From Impatiens glandulifera (Eukaryota > Streptophyta > Magnoliopsida > Ericales > Balsaminaceae): a stretch of 64,000 nt of DNA. Made by a program: the position numbers and the translations under genes. The notes beneath the pieces were generated by a model. That model was given only the letters and a program-made list of their open reading frames with translations, was not told the DNA's origin and did no database searches. The stretch spans positions 31,617,751-31,681,750 of the forward strand of contig NC_061867.1 of NCBI RefSeq assembly GCF_907164915.1. Direction: 5' to 3'. Shown piece by piece: positions 12,225-24,415 of this stretch (its first letter is position 1; every line of letters begins with the position of its first letter).

Positions 12225-13057
12225 GGCTATGTTTGGTTGACGGTACAAGTAGGTACAATATTGTTGGGATAGTATAAACTATACCAATAGTGTTTTAATA
12301 CGGTATTTTTTATATTTTTACTATTGGTATAAATTTATACCCCTATATAATTTGTAACTCATATTTGGTATAAAATAGTAACTAGTCCCTTTAGGTAAAC
12401 ACTATTTTTATTTAATTTAATTTTTAATTTCTCATTATACTCTTTATTAATACTATATTATTATATAATATATATATAATATATTTTATTTAATTTTAAT
12501 AATAATATTATTATTATATATAATCATTTTTAATATTGCTATTTTTTAAATAATTCAATTTTTAATTAAAAAATATTTATTTATTTTTATAACGATAATT
12601 TTATTAATTATTATTTTATATATTTACTTATATTATAAATAATATTTTTATTTTATTACAATTATTAATAATATTTAAATTAAATAAACATAATAATTTA
12701 TCATTTATATTATAATTAATTTTTTTATATGTTAATTAAATTTATATCAATTATTAAATAATAGTACAATAATTTATAATAATAATAAATATTATTTATA
12801 AATATAAATAAATATAAAATAATAATAATGATAATTAACATTTTAAATTAATATTTATATAACTTATATTACATTTTTATACTATATATCAAACACAAAA
12901 TTATAAACATATACAACTTATACCATTTCTTATAATTCATGCCAAATATCAATAACCTATATAATTTATATTACCTATATTTTTTATACTTCGTTACAAT
13001 TTATACCTCTATACAACTTATACCTTATATAATTTGTACCACTAACCAAACGCTACC
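12225..13057. mobile_element. Non-autonomous DNA transposon (MITE-like), 833 bp
   Basis: The left end GGCTATGTTTGGTTG...GGTACAAGT and the right end, read on the minus strand, GGTAGCGTTTGGTTAGTGGTACAAA, form terminal inverted repeats of about 28 bp. The sequence TTAATA stands immediately outside both ends (12219-12224 and 13058-13063) and is the likely target duplication. The interior is extremely AT-rich and non-coding. Superfamily is uncertain. Confidence 0.7.
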
Positions 13058-13344
13058 TTAATATATTAATTAATATTAGAAATAATTATTTATTTTTTTT
13101 ATAAATATTCTATCTTAATTTTATATGTTTGTTGAGTAAGAAAATTAATTTTAAATTGTTATTATATTGACATTTTTATACATAATTTTATTTAATTAGT
13201 TAGAGATAATAAAATTAATTAAATAATTTCATTTGATAAGAATAAAGTAGAGATGATATTTATGTCACTGTAACGAATATTAATAAACATAACTAAATAT
13301 ATTATATTTATTTATTTTTTATATTTTAAAATAATTTATAGTAA

Positions 13345-14262
13345 TTGGGCGAGTTTGTGCGGGAAATGCATTTATCATCACCGTTTCATTTTTATTTTAG
13401 AGATTTTTTTAATATCATCCACACCCTGTTTGGTTTCGAAGAATCCTCACGGGCCATCGTTTATAAAATATTTAAAAAAATTATAAACGAATCTTTTAAA
13501 TATAATATATATTGTAATATATTAAAATTTTATATAATTATAAAGAATAAACTGATAACTTTTATAAAATATAATTAAAAAATAAATTTTCAAAAAATGT
13601 AATAAATAAAAAAATATATTTGAAATTTTATATATTTAATTGTGTTTATAGTGTTAGGAACATAATCGGAGTGAGGACACATATACCATTAGGGATGGCA
13701 ATAGGACGGTTCGGGACGGGGAATGCATTACCATTCCTGCCGGTTTTAATTTTGAGGATTATTTTAATATCATCCCATCCCGTTCGTTTTTTTTTTGTTA
13801 CGGGAAATCTCGCGGAGCACTGTTAATAAATATTTTTTAAATAAATAAAAATTATACAATAAAATTATATAAACAAATTTTTTAATATAATATATATTAT
13901 AATATATTAAAATTTTATAATATTATAAAGAAAAACTCTACTACTCTTATCAAATATAGTGAATAAATAAATATATTGATGAATAAATAAATAAATTGAC
14001 GATTTAATATATTTAATTATGTTTATGGTGTTCGGGGTAGAATCGGGGTGAAATCGGAGCGGGGGACACACATATCATCCCCGTCCCATCCCCGGTTTCG
14101 GAAAAAAAACCGTCCTAAACAAGACAATTCGGTTCGTTTTTTGCGGGGCGGTTTCAAATTGCCATCCTTATATACCATTCCACTTTATTCCGGTTCGGCT
14201 TCGGAAAAAAACCGCCCAAACGGGACAATTCAGTAAGTTACAACGGAACGATTTCAAATGGT
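13345..14262. mobile_element. Older MITE copy split by a younger copy of the same family
   Basis: Flanks of the element at 13691-14169 look like remnants of the same family. 13345-13600 repeats its TCATC...CCGTTTCATTTT and TATAATATATATTGTAATATATTAAAATTTT motifs, and 14180-14262 repeats the GGTTCG...GAAAAAAACCG...GATTTCAAATGG end. The open frame at 13345-13578 is therefore not taken as a gene. Confidence 0.5.
13691..14169. mobile_element. MITE with 10-bp target-site duplication, 479 bp
   Basis: Ends are AGGGATGGCAAT and, on the minus strand, AAGGATGGCAAT. The 10-mer ATATACCATT flanks both sides exactly (13681-13690 and 14170-14179). A 9-11 bp duplication is typical of Mutator-like elements, which I infer. 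GC-rich ends (GGACGGTTCGGGACGGGG) flank an AT-rich core; no coding capacity. Confidence 0.8.
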
Positions 14263-14603
14263 CGACATGTCAACAAATTATATTATAAAATCAAATTTAA
14301 ATTTATCTAAAATCCAATACCATCCACTATTAAAGTTTAACACCCAAAAAATCAAAAAGTGAAAGAAAAAAAGACAAAAGAAAAAGCCAAAATAAATATA
14401 ATGTATTTATTGGCAGAAGACTTGGGAAGTTGATCGAGTCTATGTAACGTCTGTATCGGATCCGATTTTCCCACCATCTCTCTTCTCCCCCTTCCTTTAT
14501 CTAGGGTTCTTTGCTTCAGCTTACATTGTCCGTATTATCTGCACAATTTATTCTTCTCTCTCTCTCTCTACTGGTGCCGATTCTCCAGCTTTCCTCAGTG
14601 TTC
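14263..14603 (+). promoter_or_regulatory. Promoter/5' UTR region of the RHF1A-like gene
   Basis: Upstream of the ATG at 14604. A TATA-like AAATAAATATAAT lies near 14391-14403, followed by a pyrimidine-rich leader with a (TC)n run at about 14553-14568, as common in plant 5' UTRs. No upstream ATG was seen in the last 100 bp. Start site is inferred, not observed. Confidence 0.4.
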
Positions 14604-17600
14604 ATGGCGGACAAGTTCCCGATCACCACTTTAGCCCCATCATCTCTAGCTGCAACTGCTGATGAATCCTTCGACGAAGACGCATGCAGTATCTGTCTTG
14701 AGTCTTTCGTATCCCATGATCCTGCAACTGTATGTTGTCTACTTCCCTTGAGGATTGATAATCTGAATATATATGACTACAATGCTCTATGAATTTGTAG
14801 CATTGAAGAAGTTTAGTATAATTCAGTTTAATCCTCTGACCTAAGCTCAATAACGACGTTCGGGATATCAAATTGTGCATCTTAGTGTTTTTTTCTTCTC
14901 GTCAACTAATGAAGACTCATCGGTCCTTTTCTTGATATTTTGAGCTTGATTTTAAGGTTCTAAATATAGCAAATACTGTTATTTGCTGAAGCCGTCAAAT
15001 GATGTATTGCTCTTCACATCCTTGTCAGCTTCAAACCATGTGGTTCACTCAAGTTACAATTGTTTTTTCACTATTTGAATTACAAAAAAACAAATTTCCA
15101 TTCACAATCTTACCTATTGCTGAAAATCAGTTTTTGTTAAATTATTGTTCCTTTTACTTAATAAACTGCTGTTAAATTGTTCTGATTTCCTTCTTGTGTC
15201 TGTTTTGGTGATGTCTAATTATACTTTCACTATATGTGATCATTGAAATAGAGTTTTTCCGCAGGTCACCGCATGCAAACATGAATACCATCTCCAGTGT
15301 ATTCTTGATTGGTATGTACACACAAAATGTTTTGTTCATTTGCATCATGAGAAAATAAAGCTTATCAGATCCAATTAACATTCATGCATATATGTTATTA
15401 ATTTGTGGGTTTCCCATTTGATTGATGATTTTTTTGTTTTTTTCCAGGTCACAAAGAAGCAAAGAATGTCCTATATGCTGTCAAGACCTTGTGTTAAAGG
15501 ACCCTGGCTGGTGAGATTTCTTTCATGGAAAGAAATGATAAATACAAAGGCTAGTTTTGGGATCTATGGCTGATCAGCATATGATGGATATATATTTTCA
15601 AAACAATTTTCACTAACCCTGAACTCCATTTTGCCCGTTTTATGGAACTACTTTATATTAGTCGGATTTTGTGTCTCTTCAATCTCATACTAATCACTAT
15701 CTACCACAAACATCTGTACAAAAACCTCCTGATTAGGATTTTTCTTACTACAAGTTTATGAAAATATTTTTCATGCTACAACCAAATTTCAATTTCTTAT
15801 CATTAGAACTTCCTTGACCAAATAGGTCCTAACTTGTAAAGTTTAGGCATGTAAGTGTCAACTGCTTTGTCATAGAATCTGATGCTATATTCTCCTTTCT
15901 TTGTGTGGTGCTGTTAGCCAAGAGCTTTTAATTGCAGTAGAAAATGAGAGGCATTTGAGGAAAAAGAACAGTACCAGACTAGTCCTGGAGGATTATGAAA
16001 TTGACCATGTTAGTATCCTACAGCCTAAAGATTGAAGTTACGCTTGGAATTTGATATGTTTCCCTTCTGATTGTTCAATGTCTCCAGGGAACCTCTTTTG
16101 CAGATGACACTGATTTTGATGAACAGGTTATCCAGCATTTCATGGCTGCTGCAAGAAGAACTCGGTATTCTAACAGAAGGGGGAGGCAGAGATCTTCTGG
16201 TGTTGGTCCTTCACAGGTTTCTTCTGATCATTTTGCCAGTCTTTTTGATCAACGGCATATACATGCAAGTGGGCAGGACTATCAGGACTCCGGTATACAT
16301 ATATTGGGGCCTCGAGGGGTGAATCCTGTAATTTGTGATGAACCAACTGCTAGAAATTATCAAGGTCTCGTTAGTGCAGTACCTCACCCTATGAACAGAG
16401 AAGATAGCAACATAAGTCCCAGGTACTTCAAGAATAGTTTGTTGCATTTATCTTCCTGCCCAAACAATGATTCCTTGTAAACGCGTAGACTGGGTTTGAG
16501 ATCATAAATGTGTGTTGTTTGGGAACTAATAACTATTTGACATTTTGGAATTCTGAGTATTAAAAGATAACTGAGTTGTTGTGGCTAGAGAAACTAAGGT
16601 TAAAATCATGTCAGGTGGTTGTTTTCTGGATTTTCTTCCCTTCAAATAATCTGATTTTTGGAAAAAGAAACCTTTGGGTTTTTGATATTATAAAAAATAA
16701 AGGATATTTTAGTGTTTTTGTTGATAAGTTGGATTGGTAAAGGTATTAATGATGGGATAATTTAGTTTACCTCCCACTTTGGGCTATTGTACACATGAAC
16801 CCAAAGCAACAGTTGCTGATACATCTATCAGTTAGAAGGGCCTTTGTTTAATTCTTATGTTCAGACTTTAAATATCTAGCAGAATTTCAAGGAGATAAGC
16901 TCATTTGTACTCTTCATCTTTAAAACTTCGTTTCCACCATTTTTTACACAAAACTTATTCCATCTTTGCCAAGTTTTACCTTACCCTTGCACAATTCATA
17001 TTTTCATCCATTTTTTTTGCGTGGATAGTTTAGCTCGTAGTGTAAATGATACTATTTTTTTTGTTTTTATCTTCCTTTCCTCTTTCTTCTTACTTCTCCT
17101 TTCCTTATTTTGTCCAGTCTCTGACTAACTCTATCCTCTATTAGAAACAGATAAGTTAACAGTGTATTGATGAGCAACTTGACAATGTTTAGTGTATAAA
17201 AGGATGAAAAACGCAAAAACCCCAAAAGTTAAAGGGAAAAACTAGGTTTATCTCCTATTTTCAATGTCATCTATATAATGAATGAAACAGACATTATATA
17301 ATTTGAAATGTTCATCAACTTTTCTGTCATATTATTTACTATACTTTTGTCAGTGATTCTATACAAGGTATTTTACTAGAATCATACAACAAATTCTCAT
17401 GTTTTAGTTGAAATATAACGTCGGATTTCATTTTTAGAGGTATCGGAGGCTTGCCGCAACCTAATGTTTCTGATAACTTCAACTCATCTGAGGTGCATGC
17501 TATTTCGGAGTCTATCAAATCAAGATTTTCCGCTGCTTCAGCCAAGTAAGTAGTTTTGGCCACATTCGTCATTTTCTTTAATTCATCCATCCACTTTAAT

Positions 17601-17949
17601 GTCTATTTTTTTTTTGGTTTGCAACAGATACAAAGAGTCGATTTCAAAAGGTACACGTGGCTTAAAGGAGAAGATTCTTGCTCATAATATATCAGTTAAG
17701 GAACTGGGTAGAGGTGTTCAGCGTGAGGTGAATGCTGGTATTTCTGGTGTTGCAAGGATGATTGAGCGGCTTGATCTTAAAAGAACTGGAAATGGAAATG
17801 ATTTCTCTTCTTCATCTACAACTTTCAAAGATAGAAGAAGTTCAAATATTTCCCATGATGCGGCTAGAAGGACACCTGAGAGGCCATCAATGGTTCATTG
17901 TTTCAGTGGAAACACGAAGAAATCCCAAAATGATTCAACGTCAGTTTAA
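14604..17949 (+). CDS. RHF1A: RING-H2 E3 ubiquitin-protein ligase, RHF1A-like
   Basis: Transfers ubiquitin from an E2 to substrates; in Arabidopsis RHF1A and RHF2A act in gametogenesis by promoting degradation of a CDK inhibitor (family knowledge). Seven exons: 14604-14729, 15265-15311, 15448-15510, 15918-16008, 16088-16422, 17438-17545, 17628-17949; phases join to 363 aa plus stop, close to the ~370 aa of the Arabidopsis protein. The RING-H2 ligands are C28, C31, C46, H48, H51, C54, C65 and C68 (CSICLE...CKHEYHLQC...CPIC), with the SQRSKECPIC signature of RHF1A. The second conserved block, ASAKYKESISKGTRGLKEK...HNISVKELGRGVQREVNAGI, lies near residues 250-300. The middle is disordered and the tail Ser-rich. 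No membrane segment. The gene looks intact. Confidence 0.92.
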
Positions 17950-18180
17950 ATAATTCCTTTTCTCCTCGATTCAGCCTTCTTGCAGCATCAGCAACATCTA
18001 AGGTATTTGCGGGATAATTAAACCATCTGCTATGATAAAACTTTAGCTCAGACTAATTCATGAAAGTCTCTCCCATTTACAGGGCGGAAGAGAGAAAGAT
18101 GAACCTGCATCTTTTAAGATATCGAAGGCGACGGGGATGATATGATGATTGAGCAGCGGTCTGTCTTTTTTCTGTTTTCA
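17950..18180 (+). other. 3' UTR of the RHF1A-like gene with a possible intron
   Basis: After the TAA a possible 3'-UTR intron runs from ATCTAAG|GTATTTGC near 18001 to TTTACAG|GGCGG near 18083. The reading frame is already closed, so this would not change the protein. Inference from splice-like sites only. Confidence 0.3.
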
Positions 18181-19550
18181 TTAAAAATTGGCTTGTTTTA
18201 TCGGTTACTGCTTTCTATAGATTTTACTCAAATATTTTAGCATAAAACGTCATGAAGAAATTACTTATGATAATAATATGAATATTTCCTGCTTTAGAAT
18301 GTTTGGTGAAGGAGGGAGTGAGAATTTAGAAAGTTAGAAAAATGTGATCAAATTTGGATTTAGTAGTATCTTTGATAGTTACTATTTCTTTTTTAAATGT
18401 TGTTACAATTTATATTTGTGCCCTATAAAATATAATTTGTTTATTATTTTTTTCTCAATAAGAGAACCTTATTTTGGTTATTGGGTCTTGTTAGCTTGGC
18501 CAAGCAGTCCTATATAGTTTTCTTGAAGGCTTGCTAGCTTGGATATCTTTGATCCGATGGCTGTAGTTGTAAGCATTCTAGTTCTTTGCAAAATTCTGCT
18601 GACCCCAAAGTGGTTGATGACTCAATAGATCTTTTAGTACGAGATTGTTTGTCCGAGCTATTGACTTATGTAAAGAAAACCTTAAAAAAAATGAGTAGCA
18701 ATAACATCTGCACTCCATGGATGAATATCTTCTTGAATATTTGATCAAGACGAAGTCTTCCAATGTTATGGTTTCCGGTTAGACTCGCCAATCAAATAGT
18801 ACATTCGTGTGATTATTGAAGAACTATTCTTCCTTCTTTTTGATCCACTCTCGGGTTTGGTCTCATTTAAGATATTATTTTTCATCTCAATTTTTATTTT
18901 CATCATAACAATACAAGATTGTTGAGATTGTTCAATGCCAAAATCATCTTAGTTAACTTATTACCTTATGTTTGACTTAAGGTGCCTAACATCTTTTTAT
19001 GTGATATTGTGTCTAGAACTACATAATCTACTTTGTCCAATTCTTTTATCAAGAACCATTATGTCTTTCTGATTCACTCTCTGGGATTTTTGTCTCAATT
19101 TAAGATAGTAATCTCCATCTCAACTTTTATGTTTCATTCCTGTATGAGATTGTCAAGTGCAAAAATCGTCATTTGTTTGAGGTAACTTATTACCTCATGT
19201 TTGACTTTAACGTCCTTAACTTTTATTTTCCGTGATCTATCTCCATTTTTACATTCATCCATCCAATGTAAAAATAGTTATCGGTCTGCACTACATATTT
19301 CATTAATACAGCGATTTCTCAATTTCATTTCAAATATTGATTTGATTTACACTCTAAATTCATTTTCATGTCATTCATATACTAAGGCAATCTCCCCAAG
19401 TCCATAGGCTCACTAGCTTACCTAAGAGCTTGACTCTTGATCCAGAGAGAATATCATCCTTAGGATAACATTGAAACCACCGTACTCACTGTTGAACCAA
19501 ACTTGGTAAAAGACAAAAATCAAGACAACTTTGGTTATTGATTTGAATAT
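18181..19550. repeat. Intergenic DNA with a diverged ~235-bp tandem duplication
   Basis: No gene seen. Two related blocks, about 18840-19035 and 19065-19250, share GATCCACTCTC/GATTCACTCTC, TTTAAGATA(T/G)TA, CATCTCAA(T/C)TTTTAT and AACTTATTACCT(T/C)ATGTTTGACTT. They are old and non-coding. The 18.2-18.8 kb part holds nothing I recognise. Confidence 0.5.
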
Positions 19551-19558
19551 CTCATTGG

Positions 19559-19799
19559 CAGGGATGGACCAGATTTTAAACTGGGGTGGGCTTGAAAAAA
19601 ATTTAGGGTAGACTTAAAATAATAACGAGAAAATTTAAAAAAAAACAAGTATATAAAAGTAAAATTTTACCATTATTTTAATAATTAGATAAAAAAATAA
19701 CGAATTATATTAATTTTTTTTAAGAGATTAAGGGTAATGTCATATTTCTACCGTAATTTTTTTTTCTTTTTTTTCGGCCCCTACATAGATTCGTCCCTG
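19559..19799. mobile_element. hAT-like MITE with 8-bp target-site duplication, 241 bp
   Basis: Ends CAGGGATGGA and TTCGTCCCTG are inverted copies (CAGGGA/TCCCTG core). The 8-mer CTCATTGG flanks both sides exactly (19551-19558 and 19800-19807), the hAT duplication length. The start GATGGACCAG...GGGGTGGGCTTGAAA resembles that of the larger hAT element at 58186, so it is probably a deletion derivative of a related family. Confidence 0.85.
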
Positions 19800-19807
19800 C
19801 TCATTGG

Positions 19808-21338
19808 TAAAAAGATTTCACAGTATTGACCTATTTGCTGTCAACCGGAAAATGACCGATCATGTCTTCTTCAGTTGTGCTAAAATGGGGAACCGATCGG
19901 ATACACTACGTGGATAATCTGCGACTGACAGACATTGCTTAATATCAATCGTTTTTTTCTATGTCTTCGAGCAACTTTAATAATAATGTTTCATGTTTGA
20001 AGAATGAAAGTGGTGAAATTACTCATGAACCCTATTGAGAAGAGATTATTTAATTTTATAAAGATCTTAGTTCCAAAAAAAGCATTCCAGCAATGCATAT
20101 TTTGTATTGGTGAAGATATAATTGATAGAAAAATTAATGGGGAAATTCGAAAAGTCTTTGGTCCCGACAAATTTGACGTTATGTCCTTTTTAAAGAAAAA
20201 TGGAAACAAGTAAGAAAGAGGAATTCGTTCGTAATTATAAATTTTAAAAAAATAAAAATGGAATGTCTTAGATTCTCTACTGATTCAAATGGACTTGAAA
20301 ATTATTTTACTATGTTAATTGAGAATGTATTCGTGAATTTCTTAATATTATTGGCTTTCTTTCTAGGTTTATTAACTGAATTATTCAATGACACATTTAA
20401 GAACTTTATTATTTAAGAACTTTATTGTTAGTGTGAATGGCACAATGTAAAGTTTTCAAAGGGAATGAAGTGTGAAGCAAGGGATCATATCTCTCATTGT
20501 CTCTTTCTTTTTATTATGGAAGTTTTAGTTGTATCGTCTTAAAATTGTTAGAATCTTGACGAAGATGTTCAGATTACGCCTTTCAGAATATTATGGTAAT
20601 CCGGTTTATGGAATGGTTTAAGAAGTTTTCTTATAATAGGGAATTCAAATTGGACATGGGGAGGATAATATTTGAAGTTTTTCAAATTTCCTCTAAAGAT
20701 TTCCATTACCATAAGGTTTGTTTTTTAGTTAGCGGATTGAGATGTTGAATTTGACATTGTAGCTAGATGAGTTGACAGAATTCTAAAGAATGAAACTAGA
20801 GTTTTCATTATGTTTTTGAGTGAGAAAACAATTTCTCAGTAACCTAAGTTGATCCGAAAGAGGTTGCTATGGGTTATTTATTTATATTCTTCTTGTACAT
20901 TTGTTATACCTTGTTGATATCTAGTGAAGGTGTTACTCGTCTTAGACTCTTAGTAGTGGATGTAGGCCATTTTAGGTTGAACCATTATAAAATCTTGTGT
21001 CTTTTTATTTATTCTTTGAATACTTCTCTTCTACCTACTTGAGTGTTTCCATTTCATTGTTTCTTGTTTGCGGATGATGTGTGAATTGTTTTAACTTTGA
21101 CTAAGTGTTTGTGAACTAAATTTGTGCTAAGTACTTTAGTAAATCTTCAAAAAGTTATTAGATAAAAAAGTGTTGAGGTTTTCTTGTGGAAATACTCAAA
21201 TTTGTGCTACATACTTTAGTATATCTTAAAAAAAAAGTGATTGAGGTTTTCTTGTGGAAAGATTGGAACTCACAATTTTATTTTAGTTTTGATTTTGTCA
21301 CGTTGAAACTTTGGTAAATATAGAGGATCAAGATGAGG
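19808..21338. other. Intergenic DNA, nothing recognised
   Basis: A frame of 69 codons at 20004-20213 (contains KVVKLLMNPIEKRLFNF and KVFGPDKFDVMSFLKK) matches nothing I know and has no splice or promoter context; it is left as hypothetical. At about 21105-21260 a short sequence around TTTGTGCTA(A/C)(G/A)TACTTTAGTA(A/T)ATCTT is duplicated in tandem. Confidence 0.35.
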
Positions 21339-21529
21339 ACTACAACTATGGGTGAGCATAATTTGGGTTTATCCAAACCCAACTCTAACCCAAACCCAAA
21401 ATATTAATTTGGGTTGGGTTGGGTTGGGTTGAGTTTAATTTGGGTTGGGTTAGAGTTACCTAAATTATATAAATTTAATTTAATTATCTATTATTAATTC
21501 AATATAAACTAATCATATTCCAATTTTAA

Positions 21530-22416
21530 GTCGAACATGTTTTTGACATTTTTAACACGTTTTTCACACGTTTAACACGTTTTTAACATTTTTAACACGT
21601 TTTCACACTTATAACACGTTTTTTACACTTATAACACGTTTTTTTTACACATTTAACACATTTTCATGTTTTTGGCACGTTTAACACGTTTTTGACATAT
21701 TTAACACATTTTTACACTAATAACACGTTTTCACACGTTTAACACATTTTCACGTTTTTATCACGTTTAACACGTTTTTGACGTGTTTAATACGTTTAAC
21801 ACGTTTTTGACAAGTTTAACACGTTTTTCACATTTTTGGCATGTTTAACACGTTATTGACATATAACATGTTAACACGTTGTTGATAAGTTTAACACAAT
21901 TTTCACATTTTTGTCACGTTTAACACGATTTTGACATTTTAATATGTTTAACACATTTTTGATATGTTTAACACGTTTTTCACACGTTTAACACATTTTT
22001 TACATGTTTAACATGTTTTTCAAGTTTTTGGCATGTTTAACACGTTTTAACATATTTGACACGTTTTTCACACGTTAACACGTTTTCACATTTTTGGCAC
22101 GTTTAACACGTTTTTCACATTTTTGGCACGTTTAACACGTTTTTGACATGTTGAACACAGTTAACACGTTTTTGGCTTATTTAACACATTTTTAGTACAT
22201 TTAACATGTTTTGGTACGTTTAACACATTTTCACATTTTGGCACATTTTCCCACGTTTTTGGCACGTCTAACACATTTTTGCACATTTAACATATTTTTG
22301 ACATGTTTAACATGTTTTTTGCACGTTAACACGTTTTGACAAGTTTTAACACGTTTTTGACATGTTTAATATATTTTTTTTGCATGTTTAACATATTTTT
22401 ATTTATTTTTGGCACG
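21530..22416. repeat. Minisatellite array, left arm
   Basis: About 45 degenerate units of roughly 18-20 bp built from TTTAACACG and TTTTTGGCACG/TTTTTGACATG variants. It stops at the solo LTR. Confidence 0.85.
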
Positions 22417-23575
22417 TGTTAGGATCTAGGGTCGCGGCTGGGGGACCGGGGTTGGGCCGATTATCGCGTCTCACTCAAAGGGTGGTGATTAATCCGGTTA
22501 GAGATTAACACCAGGGTTTCAATACTACACAAACTGTCATAAACCCTTGAACCAGGTTCAAGCGCGAAAGTGATTTGTTTCAGGTTGAAGCAGCGCACTC
22601 ACGAGATAGGCAGAACCGGTTTTGGATAAGATAGGTTTGGAGATTGCTGGGTCGGTTTTGTAACTTAGTAAGTCGGTTTAGATAGTGTTGAATCAGTTAT
22701 AGCGGTATAAGTAGGTTAGAACAGATCGGTTAGAATATAGAACCGACAAAGTAAATAACAAGACAGGTTTTTATGGATGTTCGGAGATAAGACTCCTACG
22801 TCACCCCTTCCTCTCGAAACCGCGAGAAGGATATTCACTAAGGAATACACAAACACAATCCGATCGAGACTTATTTCCTGCTCGATAACACCCGTACAAT
22901 TTTAACCGAAATTGTAAATACACACTTGATCTCTTGATCTTAGAGAGATGAAACACAGTTTTTGACTTAGGTTGTAGAAGATTCTCAAAACTTGTGACCC
23001 GCATTTATTCCTCTTCAGCTCCTCCTTTTATAGGTGAAATGTGCCAACGGTCACATTTCATTTCCTTGAATTTGATTGGTTGAGCAGAGGTTCAGTGATT
23101 CAGACCTGGCGGTCAACTTTTTAGACCTGGCGGTCAACTTTTCAGACCTGGCGGTCTAGTCTTCCAGTGTGTAGGTCAAACCGGCTAGGTTTGTCTTTTA
23201 CTTAATATTGCAACTGTCGGTTGGACAGTTGCCTGTACCTGGAAGATTGCCTTTCTAATTTATCCTGGAGTGGAAAGATCTTGTAGGACGATCTTCTGCA
23301 ACCTGCAGACTGTCCTCAGACTTGTATGAATATGGCAATAGTAAAGTCTGTCCTTTTGATGTTATCTTCTGCAGATACCCAAAGTATCTGTTTGCACTGA
23401 TTTGTAAGTTAACTTAGTTTGATATTCTTGACTTCTTTCTCTAAGTAGTCTTCTCATCGGTTTTCCGGTTGGATACTGTATTTCGGTTTAGGATGTCTAC
23501 CGGTTGTTCATGGCTTCAGGTTAACCGGATAACTTCCGGTTTTGGATACATCCTTTGCTTTTTCTTCTGGCCGGT

Positions 23576-23893
23576 TTGATATTCAACCTGATAACTTCAG
23601 GTTTGTTCATTTGCTTCTTCTGGCCGGTTTGATATTCAACATGATAACTTCAGGTTTGTTCATTTGCTTCTTCTGGCCGGTTTGATATTCAACCTGATAA
23701 CTTTAGGTTTGTTCATTTGCTTCTTCTGGCCGATTTGATATTCAACCTGATAATTTCAGGTTTGTTCATTTGCTTCTTCTGGCCGGTTTGATATTCAACC
23801 TGATAACTTCAGGTTTGTTCATTTGCTTCTTCTGACCGGTTTGATATTCAACCTAATAACTTCAGGTTTGTTCATTTGCTTCTTCTGGTCGGT
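23576..23893. repeat. 53-bp tandem repeat, six copies, inside the solo LTR
   Basis: Units start at 23576, 23629, 23682, 23735, 23788 and 23841 with TTGATATTCAACCTGATAAC and end in TTCTGGCCGGT. Copies differ by one to three bases. Confidence 0.92.
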
Positions 23894-23965
23894 TTGATAT
23901 TCTGACCGGTTAGATTTCTTGACCGTTCTTTCGGTTTACAACTCAATCGGTCTTGAACTTGAACT

Positions 23966-24150
23966 TGTCCGGATTTCTGCACATAAGTTGAAACTGTCCG
24001 GATTTCTGCACATAGGTTGAACCTGTCCGGATTTCTGCACATAGGTTGAGCCTGTCCAGATTTCTGCACATAGGTTGAGCCTGTCCGGATTTCTGCACAT
24101 AGGTTGAGCCTGTCCGGATTTTTGCACATAGGTTGAACCTGTCCGGATTT
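23966..24150. repeat. 28-bp tandem repeat, about 6.6 copies, inside the solo LTR
   Basis: The unit reads CTGTCCGGATTTCTGCACAT plus AGGTTGA(A/G)C. A length not divisible by three and an LTR setting make the open frame seen here (minus, repeating MCRNPDRFNLCAEIRT-like words) an artefact of the repeat. Confidence 0.92.
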
Positions 24151-24283
24151 TGAACCTTTTGACCGAACCGGTTGACCGAACGCTTTGACCGAGCCGGTAT
24201 ACATTGTCGAGCCGATCTTGTCTATAAGTAAATTTCGGATTTTGCTCAGCTTCCCTGAAATAGCAAAACTTTAAATATTATTT

Positions 24284-24354
24284 GCTGTCGGTGAGATTTG
24301 ATCCCTGGTCACCTGTGTGACAGACATGGGTGTTTACCACTACGCTACACCACC
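24284..24354 (-). repeat. tRNA-Asp(GUC)-like sequence inside the LTR
   Basis: The minus strand reads TAGCGTAGTGGTAAACACCC, then CTGTCACACAGGTGACC and GGGATCAAATC, matching the D arm, anticodon stem-loop (GTC in CTGTCAC) and T arm of plant tRNA-Asp. The acceptor stem is degraded, so it is a pseudogene or a SINE head rather than a functional tRNA. Confidence 0.7.
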
Positions 24355-24415
24355 TTCTTGTTATATTTAAACCAATTAGTATACTTGATATGACTTAACG
24401 GTTTATTTTCTAACA

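Larger units (their letters stand above)
22417..24415 (-). mobile_element. Solo LTR of the SIRE-like copia family, 1999 bp
   Basis: Bounded by TGTTAG and CTAACA, with GCACG at 22412-22416 and ACACG at 24416-24420 as a 4/5 target duplication. On the minus strand its 3' half matches the LTRs of the copia element at 27271 and 39455: the TATAAAAGGAG core promoter, GTTTGTGACAGTTTGTGTAG and the GATCTAGATCCTAACA-like end. It is longer because it holds two tandem arrays and a tRNA-like segment. No internal retroelement sequence remains, so it arose by LTR-LTR recombination. Confidence 0.88.

Noticed and set aside
13345..13578. 77-codon frame, MGEFVREMHLSSPFHFYFRD...
   Set aside because: It overlaps a decayed MITE copy and is Ile/Lys/Asn-rich from AT-rich DNA.
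20004..20213. 69-codon frame considered as a small gene
   Set aside because: No homology recognised and no promoter or splice context; mentioned only as unassigned.
21411..21435. GGGTTGGGTTGGGTT run resembling telomeric repeat
   Set aside because: The plant telomere unit is TTTAGGG; this run is part of the element's subterminal sequence and recurs inverted at 25225-25340.
23872..24204. 110-codon frame on the minus strand with repeating PMCRNPDRFNLCAEIRT-like words
   Set aside because: It is read-through of a 28-bp tandem repeat inside a solo LTR, and all frames show similar periodic peptides.
24284..24354. Functional tRNA-Asp gene
   Set aside because: The acceptor stem is disrupted and the T-arm sequence is altered (GATCAAATC for GTTCGAATC).
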